DNA of 6,743 nt from an uncultured Candidatus Saccharibacteria bacterium. GTDB taxonomy: Bacteria; Patescibacteriota; Saccharimonadia; Saccharimonadales; Saccharimonadaceae. Position 1 is the first letter of the stretch. The number at the start of each line of letters is the position of its first letter. Location of the stretch: contig CALFQW010000156.1 in the NCBI GenBank assembly GCA_937919305.1, forward strand, positions 1 to 6,743. Direction: 5' to 3'. The notes beneath the pieces are model-generated. The model saw only the letters and a list, made by a program, of their open reading frames with translations. It ran no database searches and was not told where the DNA came from. Shown piece by piece: positions 1-5,463 of this stretch. The translations under genes and the position numbers were made by a program.

Positions 1-18
1 TCAGTCAGAAGTATTTAG
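1..18. other. Left edge, no supported gene
   Basis: These bases lie past the stop codon of the flavocytochrome gene. On the plus strand an open reading frame entering from outside the window would end at TAG 16-18 (Ser-Val-Arg-Ser-Ile-stop). That would make a gene converging on the reductase gene, but five codons cannot establish it. No terminator for the reductase gene is visible inside the window. Confidence 0.2.
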
Positions 19-1299
19 TTAAAGACGAAACTCTTCGGTGTGAATTTTGTCTACATCGACATGCATATTGACCAAGGCTTCTCGGGCTGCGTCTATCATA
101 TTGGGTGGGCCGCAAAGAAAATATGTATGCTCATCCGGTTTTTTTACATATTTCTTTATTGTGTCTTCGGATATAAAGCCGACCTCACCTCTAGATCGTG
201 GAGGTTTATCACGGTATAGCTCAATAATTCTATCGCCTAAGGCTTTGCGCAACTTGTCTAGGAAGGGCGCCGAGCTGGGCGCTGGGTTTGAAAAAAATAG
301 CAGAGGCTTATCGTTTTTTCCGGCGGATAAGATGTGATGAAGGAAGGGTGTGATGCCGATACCCCCTGCAATAAACACGATGTTTGAGACATCCTCGATC
401 TCTTTAGTGAAGACGCCATATGGTCCAGTAATATTTAGGCTCGCACCTGGTCGGACCCTCGATAATTTATCGGTGTATTTTCCGAATTGACGGAATGCTA
501 CATACAAATCACCGTTGTCGTCGTGATGAAGCACAGAGAACGGGTGTTGTTCACCGAAAAACGTTTGCCTCAAGTAAACAAACTGGCCCTTTTTAGGGTT
601 AAGCTTTTCGTTTGCTGGTTTCATATGGAGCAAGTGCGTCCTTGGTGTAATTTCTTTCCGAGACACCAGGGTGTATCTGTAGCTATTCAAGTTGAACCAT
701 TCCCTAACCCTCAGCAGCAAAACCCCAACTAACACAACAACAATCGTGTAGACATATATCTTTGCGATCGATGATGATATGTAAGTAGAGCCAACGCCGG
801 GCGCATGCAGCAGTGCGAATGGGAGTGAAGCATAGGCTATATAGTGCAGATAGCGCCATGGACGATACGAGATCTTATCTCTAAGAATTGCCGAGCTAAA
901 CCAGATGACAAGTAAAATATACAGGGCTATTCGACCCATGGTAACGTGTTGCTGAAATTCGGTGCTGACATCGGGTACTAGGCTATAAAACGCTGATTCA
1001 CCGTAACTAAGTACGACAAATAACGGATGCAGGAATATCAATAAAACGCCGTACTTACCAAGAAACTGGTGGAGTTTATTGATCGCGATCTGGTCTCTCG
1101 ATATGAAATGCGACACACTGCGCGACCCGATGATAAACATCCATATCAAAAGCCCGAGACCGGCATAGCCAAGCAGTGCTGAAATATACAACGTGATTCC
1201 AGATGGATCGGTACTCGATAGTGAAACGAATGCGATAGGAATGACGAGTGTCACTAAAATGAGTATTTGCACAATCCGAAGAGCTGTTGAACTGTTCAT
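19..1299 (-). CDS. Ferric reductase-like transmembrane flavocytochrome (FRE/NOX type)
   Basis: Predicted 426-residue membrane oxidoreductase that would pass electrons from cytosolic NAD(P)H through FAD and b-haems across the membrane, to ferric iron, oxygen or another acceptor. The N-terminal half (about 8-200) has six or so hydrophobic helices. His77/His91 and His152/His165 form the paired spacing typical of the two bis-histidine haems of ferric reductases. The C-terminal half is ferredoxin-reductase-like: FAD-binding HPFSV at 252-256, GPYG at 292-295, the NAD(P)H glycine-rich AGGIGITPF at 311-319, and CGPPNM at 396-401. Both halves are full length and no motif is missing. The ATG has no convincing Shine-Dalgarno site, but a -10-like TACTAT lies 8 bases upstream. 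Family assignment is firm; the acceptor is unknown. Saccharibacteria usually cannot make haem, so a haem protein here would need an outside haem supply (inference). Confidence 0.93.
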   Translation of the reverse strand: MNSSTALRIVQILILVTLVIPIAFVSLSSTDPSGITLYISALLGYAGLGLLIWMFIIGSRSVSHFISRDQIAINKLHQFLGKYGVLLIFLHPLFVVLSYGESAFYSLVPDVSTEFQQHVTMGRIALYILLVIWFSSAILRDKISYRPWRYLHYIAYASLPFALLHAPGVGSTYISSSIAKIYVYTIVVVLVGVLLLRVREWFNLNSYRYTLVSRKEITPRTHLLHMKPANEKLNPKKGQFVYLRQTFFGEQHPFSVLHHDDNGDLYVAFRQFGKYTDKLSRVRPGASLNITGPYGVFTKEIEDVSNIVFIAGGIGITPFLHHILSAGKNDKPLLFFSNPAPSSAPFLDKLRKALGDRIIELYRDKPPRSRGEVGFISEDTIKKYVKKPDEHTYFLCGPPNMIDAAREALVNMHVDVDKIHTEEFRL

Positions 1300-1307
1300 T
1301 ACTAACC

Positions 1308-1313
1308 ATAGTA
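1308..1313 (-). promoter_or_regulatory. Possible -10 element for the flavocytochrome gene
   Basis: On the minus strand the hexamer TACTAT (5 of 6 to TATAAT) ends 8 bases before the ATG at 1299, and no good -35 is seen at 16-18 bases. If used, transcription would start at or within a base or two of the ATG, giving a leaderless message. This matches the other first genes in the window but is weak on its own. Confidence 0.35.
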
Positions 1314-1355
1314 ACGCAGGTGGTGTTGTAAAACCTATTTCATGCTATGTTGATG

Positions 1356-1361
1356 TATAGT
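1356..1361 (+). promoter_or_regulatory. Possible -10 element for the DUF1761-DUF1801 pair
   Basis: TATAGT (5 of 6 to consensus), preceded directly by TG, lies 24 bases before the ATG at 1386. No clear -35 hexamer stands at the right spacing. The implied leader is about 18 bases, with a weak purine run (AAGAAGA) that might serve as a ribosome binding site. It lies in the 86-base divergent gap shared with the flavocytochrome gene. Confidence 0.3.
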
Positions 1362-1385
1362 AACAAATAGTAAGAAGATCACGAT

Positions 1386-1799
1386 ATGGAAGTTAACTTA
1401 GTCGCAGTTCTCGTGGCAACAATAGCTATGTTTGCCGCCGGCGCGGTATGGTATACAGCAGTGTTTGGTAAGCTATGGGCGAAAATACATGGCTTCGACA
1501 AGCTCAGCAAAAAAGAGCAAGATGCGATGGCGAAGACGATGGGGCCGACGTACGGTGCTCAGCTCGTTGTGACGTTCGTGTCAGCTTTTGTTCTGGCAAG
1601 TCTGATTGCTTTACTTCCTGATCAATCGCCATACTACATTGCATTTCTCGTATGGATCGGTTTCGCTGTACCTTCAGATGTGTCAGCCCAGCTTTTCGGA
1701 GGGGCACCAAAAGGATATGAGTGGCACAAGATAGTGATCGCCGCTGGAGAGCTATTGCTACGTCTGATGATAGCAGCGTTTGTAATCAGCCTGTTCTAG
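1386..1799 (+). CDS. DUF1761 domain-containing membrane protein
   Basis: Small integral membrane protein of 137 residues, the usual length for DUF1761, a family of unknown function. The N-terminus VNLVAVLVATIAMFAAGAVW followed by Y, then the VFGKLWAKIHGF stretch, is the family's characteristic opening: a first helix ending in a G-x-x-W-Y motif, then a short loop with the FGK-W element. Four hydrophobic segments are visible at about 4-23, 57-77, 83-103 and 115-136. A charged, probably cytosolic loop (about 37-53, SKKEQDAMAK) separates the first two. Nothing resembles a catalytic site, so a transport or scaffold role cannot be told apart. The stop TAG ends one base before the ATG of the following DUF1801 gene, so the two are almost certainly co-transcribed and translationally coupled. 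Confidence 0.85.
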   Translation: MEVNLVAVLVATIAMFAAGAVWYTAVFGKLWAKIHGFDKLSKKEQDAMAKTMGPTYGAQLVVTFVSAFVLASLIALLPDQSPYYIAFLVWIGFAVPSDVSAQLFGGAPKGYEWHKIVIAAGELLLRLMIAAFVISLF

Positions 1800-1800
1800 G

Positions 1801-2157
1801 ATGATAGACGACTATATACATCAGTACGAGGGTGAGGTGCGGTACAGGCTTGAGCAAATCCGTGAGATCATAGAATCAGCAATGCCGGTCGGATACGAGA
1901 CTTCGATGGCTTACGGTATGCCGACATACAGGGTGTCAGGAAAAAACATCATCCACTTTGCTGTAGCAAAACATCACATCGGGATCTATCCGTCGCCGGA
2001 GGGGGTTACGTACTTTATTGACAAGTACCCCGGCGTCAAGTCGTCAAAAGGTGCTTTGCAGTTCCAGCATGACGAGGAGATACCACTACACGAACTAAAA
2101 GATCTCGTAAAGTATCGTGTTGCAACTGTGCGAGGCGACACTTTTCCGATGCGATGA
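1801..2157 (+). CDS. DUF1801 (YdhG-like) domain protein
   Basis: Soluble 118-residue protein that is essentially one DUF1801 domain. Visible family landmarks are the N-terminal IDDYI-x-Q helix, YGMPTY at 38-43, KHHIGIYP at 57-64, and SKGALQF at 82-88 followed by the acidic-then-proline EEIPLHEL and the closing LVKYRV helix. The fold is frataxin-like in characterised relatives; Bacillus subtilis YdhG (Fra) has been linked to iron delivery for Fe-S cluster and haem assembly. Whether this copy binds iron cannot be read from the sequence. It begins one base after the DUF1761 stop and has no separate ribosome binding site beyond the end of that gene, so coupled translation is likely. Its TGA is immediately followed by the convergent stop of the next gene. 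Confidence 0.88.
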   Translation: MIDDYIHQYEGEVRYRLEQIREIIESAMPVGYETSMAYGMPTYRVSGKNIIHFAVAKHHIGIYPSPEGVTYFIDKYPGVKSSKGALQFQHDEEIPLHELKDLVKYRVATVRGDTFPMR

Positions 2158-2463
2158 TTACTTTTTCTTGCTAGTAAGCCACTGCTGAGTCTTACTCAAC
2201 TGCTTATCGGGGCGATGTATGCAGCCCATCCAGCAACAGGGGCGTCGCTGTCCGTCCAAGAGCTCCTCTATGGTTCTCGTGACCCTTCGTGAGCGAGTCG
2301 ACTCATGCTTCGCATTATCGATCCAACATATAAACTCATTGCGAGCGAGCTCAGTGATATCATTCCACTTCTCGCGAGCTTCGTTGTTCGAGGACAAGAT
2401 CTTTTTGAGATCCTTGGGCAAGACATGGGCATCGTTGATGCCATTTTTGATGTATTCCGACAT
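2158..2463 (-). CDS. YdeI/OmpD-associated-type protein
   Basis: Short (101-residue) cytosolic protein resembling the C-terminal domain of the YdeI/OmpD-associated family (sometimes called bacteriocin-protection-like). The diagnostic stretch is 33-70: W-x-x-I-T-x-L-A-R-N-E-F-I-C-W-I, then the basic A-K-x-E-S-T-R-S-R-R-V and an amphipathic helix ending EELLDG. It is followed by RRPCCWMGCIHR at 73-84. The cysteines (76, 77, 81) and His83 form a CC-x3-C-x-H cluster that could hold a metal, which is an inference. The tail is lysine-rich. The ATG lacks a Shine-Dalgarno site; a -10-like TACAAT lies 10 bases upstream. The gene converges on the DUF1801 gene with zero intergenic bases, so the two transcripts are likely to overlap. 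Molecular function is unknown for this family. Confidence 0.82.
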   Translation of the reverse strand: MSEYIKNGINDAHVLPKDLKKILSSNNEAREKWNDITELARNEFICWIDNAKHESTRSRRVTRTIEELLDGQRRPCCWMGCIHRPDKQLSKTQQWLTSKKK

Positions 2464-2473
2464 TCTGATTAAT

Positions 2474-2479
2474 ATTGTA
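2474..2479 (-). promoter_or_regulatory. -10 element for the YdeI-like gene
   Basis: Read on the minus strand this is TACAAT (5 of 6 to TATAAT), ending 10 bases before the ATG at 2463. A partial -35 (TGGACT, plus-strand 2499-2504) lies at a long 19-base spacing. The predicted transcript start falls about three bases before the ATG, so the message would be effectively leaderless. It is back to back with the plus-strand promoter at 2484-2513. Confidence 0.45.
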
Positions 2480-2483
2480 GCAG

Positions 2484-2513
2484 TTCACTGTCGGAGAGAG
2501 TCCAGTGTATAAT
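2484..2513 (+). promoter_or_regulatory. Promoter of the main plus-strand operon
   Basis: A perfect TATAAT at 2508-2513, preceded by TG, pairs with a partial -35 TTCACT (2484-2489, 4 of 6) at an 18-base spacing. The hexamer ends only 8 bases before the ATG at 2522, so transcription should begin within one or two bases of the start codon. The AGGGG at 2515-2519 is too close to the ATG to be a normal Shine-Dalgarno site and would lie mostly outside the message. The -35 region overlaps the divergent promoter, so the two may compete for polymerase. A short inverted pair, CACTG (2486-2490) and CAGTG (2503-2507), flanks the spacer and could be an operator, but 5 bases may be chance. Confidence 0.6.
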
Positions 2514-2521
2514 TAGGGGTA

Positions 2522-2806
2522 ATGTCAAAGTATGATTTCAAGCGAAAAAGATATGGCTGGGGCTGGGTACCAGTTACTCTCCGGGGTTGGATTCTTACGG
2601 TATTACTGGCCGTTATTATTACGGCTTGGTGTATCTCGGTGACGCCTGCATTCAGTAACGTTCCTGAGTCATGGACGCCCGTTGTGATGATTGCTGGAAT
2701 AATAGTGATCATAGTTGGTTTTATGCGATTAGTATCTTCGTTGTCGCCTCCTGCAAAATGGAGAATGGGAAAAAACGATGATGATAACCCAGACGAGGAT
2801 TACTGA
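2522..2806 (+). CDS. Small two-helix membrane protein with GWGW motif
   Basis: Hypothetical 94-residue membrane protein. It opens with a basic stretch (SKYDFKRKR), followed by YGWGWVPVTLRGW at 11-23, where Gly and Trp form an interfacial motif just before the first hydrophobic helix (about 23-40). A second helix spans about 53-71. The C-terminus is P-P-A-K-W-R-M-G-K at 76-84 followed by a highly acidic tail (DDDNPDEDY). Similar small proteins with a GWGW-P-x-[TS] start and a W-R-x-G end are, from memory, widespread in uncultured bacteria, but I know no assigned function. The basic N-terminus suggests both ends are cytosolic. It is first in its operon, with a strong -10 element 8 bases before the ATG and no usable Shine-Dalgarno site. 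It ends 8 bases before the DUF1905 gene. Confidence 0.75.
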   Translation: MSKYDFKRKRYGWGWVPVTLRGWILTVLLAVIITAWCISVTPAFSNVPESWTPVVMIAGIIVIIVGFMRLVSSLSPPAKWRMGKNDDDNPDEDY

Positions 2807-2808
2807 TC

Positions 2809-2814
2809 GGAGGT
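2809..2814 (+). promoter_or_regulatory. Shine-Dalgarno site abutting the DUF1905 start
   Basis: GGAGGT, a strong match to the anti-Shine-Dalgarno, directly precedes the ATG at 2815, leaving GGAGG only one base from the start codon instead of the usual 5-9. No alternative in-frame start follows nearby, and the protein aligns with its family from the first residues, so the start itself looks right. Coupling to the upstream stop (TGA 2804-2806) may matter more here than the spacing. Confidence 0.5.
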
Positions 2815-3114
2815 ATGTATTTTAAAGCCTTAGTTGAGAAATCGCCTTCATATGCTGGCTGGCATTATGTATCTGTTCCAGACTCAACACTACAAGACTT
2901 GCGCAAGCAAGCTGCGAAAAATGGTAACGTTCCTGTAGTCATCAGGGCAAAAGCTGTTGTCTGGAGAACGACCATTATGAGTCGTGGTAATCAGCAGTGG
3001 TATGCTGCTATCAAAGCAGAAGTTCGCGAACAATTGGGTATCAAAGAGGGTGATATGCTCGATATTGAGATAGAGCCCGATATGGAAAAATTAACTAAAA
3101 AGAAAGTGGTATGA
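2815..3114 (+). CDS. DUF1905 domain-containing protein
   Basis: Soluble 99-residue protein consisting of one DUF1905 domain, a small beta-barrel-like family of unknown function often found alone or fused to YdeI-type domains. Family signs: the opening Y-F-K-A-L-V-E-K-S with the following G-W-H-Y-V-x-V-P (15-22), a central strand V-V-I-R-A-K-A-V-V-W (41-50), and the final A-A-I-K-A-E-V-R-E-Q-L-G-I-K-E-G-D (64-80), the most conserved part, leading into an acidic D-I-E-I-E strand. In many genomes the same region is a single gene with a YdeI-like module; here a separate YdeI-like gene lies divergently about 350 bases away. It overlaps the next gene by four bases (ATGA at 3111-3114), so translation is coupled. 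Confidence 0.85.
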   Translation: MYFKALVEKSPSYAGWHYVSVPDSTLQDLRKQAAKNGNVPVVIRAKAVVWRTTIMSRGNQQWYAAIKAEVREQLGIKEGDMLDIEIEPDMEKLTKKKVV

Positions 3115-3572
3115 TGCAAAAAATAGTTCCTAACTTATGGTATGACGGAAATGCGCGCGAAGCAGTAGAATACTACGTGTCGGTCTTCAGTAACGGAAGG
3201 ATAGTCGGCGGTAGCAAATACCCTGAGAGCGCAAGTGACGGGCTTGCAGATTTTCAGCAGGAGCTTGCCGGCAAAGATCTTACTATTGATTTCGAGATAC
3301 TAGGCACAAAGTTTACCGCTATAAATGCCGGTCCAGATTTTAAATTCAATGAATCGGTATCGTTTGTGGTTCCGTGTAAGGATCAGGAGGAAATTGACTA
3401 CTATTGGGAGAAACTCTCAGCCTATCCAGAAAATGAACAATGCGGATGGTGCAAGGACAAGTTTGGCCTTAGTTGGCAGATCGTACCCGAGAACATGGAA
3501 GAACTCATGAGCAAGCCGGGTGCATTCAAGACGATGATGCGGCAGCACAAGATCGTTATATCGGAGTATTGA
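3111..3572 (+). CDS. PhnB-like VOC family protein
   Basis: Cytosolic 153-residue member of the vicinal oxygen chelate superfamily, of the type once annotated 3-demethylubiquinone-9 3-methyltransferase-like (PhnB-like). Hallmarks are Q-K-I-V-P-N-L-W-Y-D-G-N-A-x-E-A-V-E-Y-Y-V-S-V-F at 3-26, the middle strand G-T-K-F-T-A-I-N-A-G-P-D-F-K-F-N-E at 65-81, and EEIDYYWEKLS followed by EQCGWCKDKFGLSWQIVP at 109-126. The family's Gln/Glu-rich CGW-x-KDKFG signature is intact, with Cys114 where Leu is common. The C-terminus stops at I-S-E-Y, slightly shorter than many relatives. Substrate is unknown and metal use cannot be judged. Two start codons are adjacent (3111 and 3114); 3111 gives the ATGA overlap and is preferred. 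It ends 30 bases before the SDR gene. Confidence 0.9.
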   Translation: MMQKIVPNLWYDGNAREAVEYYVSVFSNGRIVGGSKYPESASDGLADFQQELAGKDLTIDFEILGTKFTAINAGPDFKFNESVSFVVPCKDQEEIDYYWEKLSAYPENEQCGWCKDKFGLSWQIVPENMEELMSKPGAFKTMMRQHKIVISEY

Positions 3573-3602
3573 TCCAAGACTGCAAGATAGGATATACGAA
3601 TC

Positions 3603-4367
3603 ATGAAAAGAGCACTCATTACAGGAGCAAGTGGCGGGATCGGTAGAAGCCTCGCTCTCAAGTTAATGACTGAGTACGAGCTTATTATCGTTGCAAGAAA
3701 CGAGAATGGGCTCAAAACTGTGCAGGAGGATATCGAGGCGGCTGGAGGCAAAGTCGAGATCATAATGGCAGACTTGACGTTGCAAAAAGACCGACAAAGA
3801 GTTTACAAGAATGTGCCAGTCGGCTCAGTAGATCTGTTGATAAATAACGCAGGTGTTGGAGGCCAGTCACGTTTCGCAAAACAAGACCCGGATAAAGTCC
3901 AGAAGATCATAGACCTGAATATTTCCGCTCTGACCGAGATATGCCGCCATTACACGCCTGCGATGAAGCGTAGTCAGGCGGTTATAAATGTAGCCAGTGT
4001 TGTCGGGTTCTTGCCATTTCCGTTTATAAGCGTCTACGCAGCGACGAAGGCATATGTCTTGAGCTTTTCTGAGGCACTGTCTGAAGAGCTCAAGAAAGAG
4101 GGTGTGCATGTCATGGCACTTTGTCCTGGTGCGACTAGAACAGGTTTTGAGGCGGCAGCAGATATGCAGAACAGTTCCGTATATAGCAGCAAAATACCCG
4201 GCCCAGATGAAGTCGCAGATTACGCCATAAATGCACTGCGCAGAAGGAAAGTGGTTGCTATCCACGGTATTCAAAATAACGCACTAGTGTTTCTCGCAAC
4301 GAGATTATTACCTCGCAAGATTGTTCGACTCGTAACACACAGGATAATGAGCAGATCGTCTACATAG
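3603..4367 (+). CDS. Short-chain dehydrogenase/reductase (classical SDR)
   Basis: NAD(P)-dependent oxidoreductase of 254 residues, normal for classical SDRs and closest in style to the DltE/COG0300 group. The Rossmann cofactor motif TGASGGIG is at 7-14, Asp57 follows the A-D-L pattern that contacts adenine, and NNAG is at 81-84. The catalytic tetrad is complete: Asn106, Ser132, Tyr145 and Lys149 (Y-A-A-T-K). The P-G motif at 175-176 and T-R-T-G-F mark the substrate loop. Arg32 after the second strand (V-A-R-N) favours NADPH, an inference. The C-terminal basic segment (R-R-R at 213-215, then L-L-P-R-K-I-V-R-L-V) looks amphipathic and may touch membrane or partner. Substrate is not predictable. 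The start has a possible AGGA site about 10 bases upstream, and the 30-base gap leaves room for a weak internal promoter. Confidence 0.93.
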   Translation: MKRALITGASGGIGRSLALKLMTEYELIIVARNENGLKTVQEDIEAAGGKVEIIMADLTLQKDRQRVYKNVPVGSVDLLINNAGVGGQSRFAKQDPDKVQKIIDLNISALTEICRHYTPAMKRSQAVINVASVVGFLPFPFISVYAATKAYVLSFSEALSEELKKEGVHVMALCPGATRTGFEAAADMQNSSVYSSKIPGPDEVADYAINALRRRKVVAIHGIQNNALVFLATRLLPRKIVRLVTHRIMSRSST

Positions 4368-4379
4368 ATACGACTACGT

Positions 4380-4385
4380 TATAAT
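4380..4385 (+). promoter_or_regulatory. -10 element of an internal promoter before the MBL-fold gene
   Basis: A perfect TATAAT ends 6 bases before the ATG at 4392, placing the expected transcript start on the A of the start codon. The -35 (TCGTCT, 4356-4361, 18-base spacing) is poor and lies inside the end of the SDR gene. There is no standard Shine-Dalgarno site, so a leaderless message for the last two genes of the run is the simplest reading. Read-through from upstream is also likely, because no terminator lies in the 24-base gap. Confidence 0.5.
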
Positions 4386-4391
4386 AAGAGC

Positions 4392-5033
4392 ATGAAGATC
4401 ACAAAATATGCTCATGCCTGTTTATACTTAGAAAAATCTTCAACAAAGCTGATCATAGACCCGGGTGCTTTCACTACATTGCCAGAAGAAATACCTTACG
4501 TTGACTTCATCATCATTACTGAAGAGCACTTTGATCATTTTGACGTTGAAAACATAAAGAAGTTACTCAGCGTCAATCAAAACGCACAGATATACTCCAC
4601 TGAAGCGGTTGCCACAAAGCTTGCTGATGCTGATATTGAATGTGAAAGTATTGTCTCTACTACCGAAAAAAACCTTGGCGATATGACGGTAACGTTGACG
4701 CCAACGGATCACGCTGTCGTATACGGCTCATCACCCTGCACGTCATTGACTCTCAAGGTGAACAATCACTTGTACTATCCTAGCGATACATATGCGCTCA
4801 TACCAGACGAAGTCGAAGTTCTTGCTTTGCCAACTTCTGGTCCTTGGTTCAAGGTTTCTGAAAGCATCGATTTCATGAAGGGTATCAAGTCAGAGGTAGT
4901 TATGCCAACACACAATGCCCTCAACAGTGAGCAGGGAAACAAAGTAACGCACAACTTCATCACGAATAACATCACCGATACTAGAGAGTTTACTCATCTC
5001 GGTGAAGGGGAGTCCATGGAGACTGAGGGCTGA
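4392..5033 (+). CDS. UlaG-like metallo-beta-lactamase-fold hydrolase, first His ligand replaced
   Basis: Cytosolic 213-residue protein of the metallo-beta-lactamase superfamily, similar to the UlaG/L-ascorbate-6-phosphate lactonase-like and YcjY-type 'beta-lactamase superfamily domain' proteins. Opening K-I-T-K-Y-A-H-A-C-L-Y-L (2-13) and I-I-D-P-G (21-25) are typical. The metal motif, normally T-H-x-H-x-D-H, reads T-E-E-H-F-D-H at 43-49, so the first His is Glu44 while His46, Asp48 and His49 remain. Further candidate ligands are His107 (T-D-H-A), Asp132 (P-S-D-T) and His174 (M-P-T-H). This could be a real change in metal site 1 or a variant common in this clade. Substrate is unknown. A -10 hexamer lies 6 bases before the ATG. 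It ends 3 bases before the second DUF1801 gene. Confidence 0.86.
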   Translation: MKITKYAHACLYLEKSSTKLIIDPGAFTTLPEEIPYVDFIIITEEHFDHFDVENIKKLLSVNQNAQIYSTEAVATKLADADIECESIVSTTEKNLGDMTVTLTPTDHAVVYGSSPCTSLTLKVNNHLYYPSDTYALIPDEVEVLALPTSGPWFKVSESIDFMKGIKSEVVMPTHNALNSEQGNKVTHNFITNNITDTREFTHLGEGESMETEG

Positions 5034-5036
5034 TAT

Positions 5037-5453
5037 ATGAACCAAAATAAGACCAAGCCAAATACGAGCAGTGTTGATGATTTCATAGCGACGATCGACG
5101 ATGAAGAAAAAGTTGCCGAGTCACTAGAGATCATTGAGATGATGAGAGAGGTTTCTGGTGAGACTCCTGTGATGTGGGGTCCCAGTATTATTGGCTTCGG
5201 TACGTATCACTACAAGTATGCATCGGGTCGCGAAGGCGACTGGATGAAGATAGGCTTTAGCCCACGTAAAGCCGCCTTCTCACTCTACCTCAGCTGTGAT
5301 GCCGATGTGTTTGCAGAAGAATTAGAGACATTCGGCAAGTATAAGAGGGGCAAGGGGTGTATCTACTTCAAGCGACTAGACGATATCGATCGCAATGTTT
5401 TTCGTTCGATGCTCGAGAAAGCATATCACGCGACCAGCGACTATATGGCCTGA
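5037..5453 (+). CDS. Second DUF1801 (YdhG-like) domain protein
   Basis: Soluble 138-residue protein of the longer DUF1801 subtype, not a duplicate of the first copy: the two share little outside the fold. Landmarks are the N-terminal N-K-T-K-P-N-T-S-S-V-D-D-F (3-15), MWGPSIIGFGTYHYKYASG at 46-64 followed by REGDW, then FSPRKAAFSLYL at 74-85, and the closing GKYKRGKGCIYFKRLDDID at 100-118. All are well-kept family blocks and the length is usual. The last blocks probably form the conserved strand and helix; no metal site is obvious. A GAGGG Shine-Dalgarno site (5025-5029, inside the previous gene's end) sits 7 bases before the ATG, and the upstream stop is 3 bases away, so it is coupled to the MBL-fold gene. 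It closes the operon, before a structured 3' region and terminator. Confidence 0.9.
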   Translation: MNQNKTKPNTSSVDDFIATIDDEEKVAESLEIIEMMREVSGETPVMWGPSIIGFGTYHYKYASGREGDWMKIGFSPRKAAFSLYLSCDADVFAEELETFGKYKRGKGCIYFKRLDDIDRNVFRSMLEKAYHATSDYMA

Positions 5454-5463
5454 TGACACGTTG

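Noticed and set aside
3422..3763. 113-codon open frame antisense to the VOC and SDR genes
   Set aside because: It is a shadow of two well-supported genes and crosses their junction with no promoter or family signature.
3867..4274. 135-codon open frame antisense to the SDR gene
   Set aside because: It lies wholly opposite a gene with a complete catalytic tetrad, has no recognisable motif and no ribosome site.
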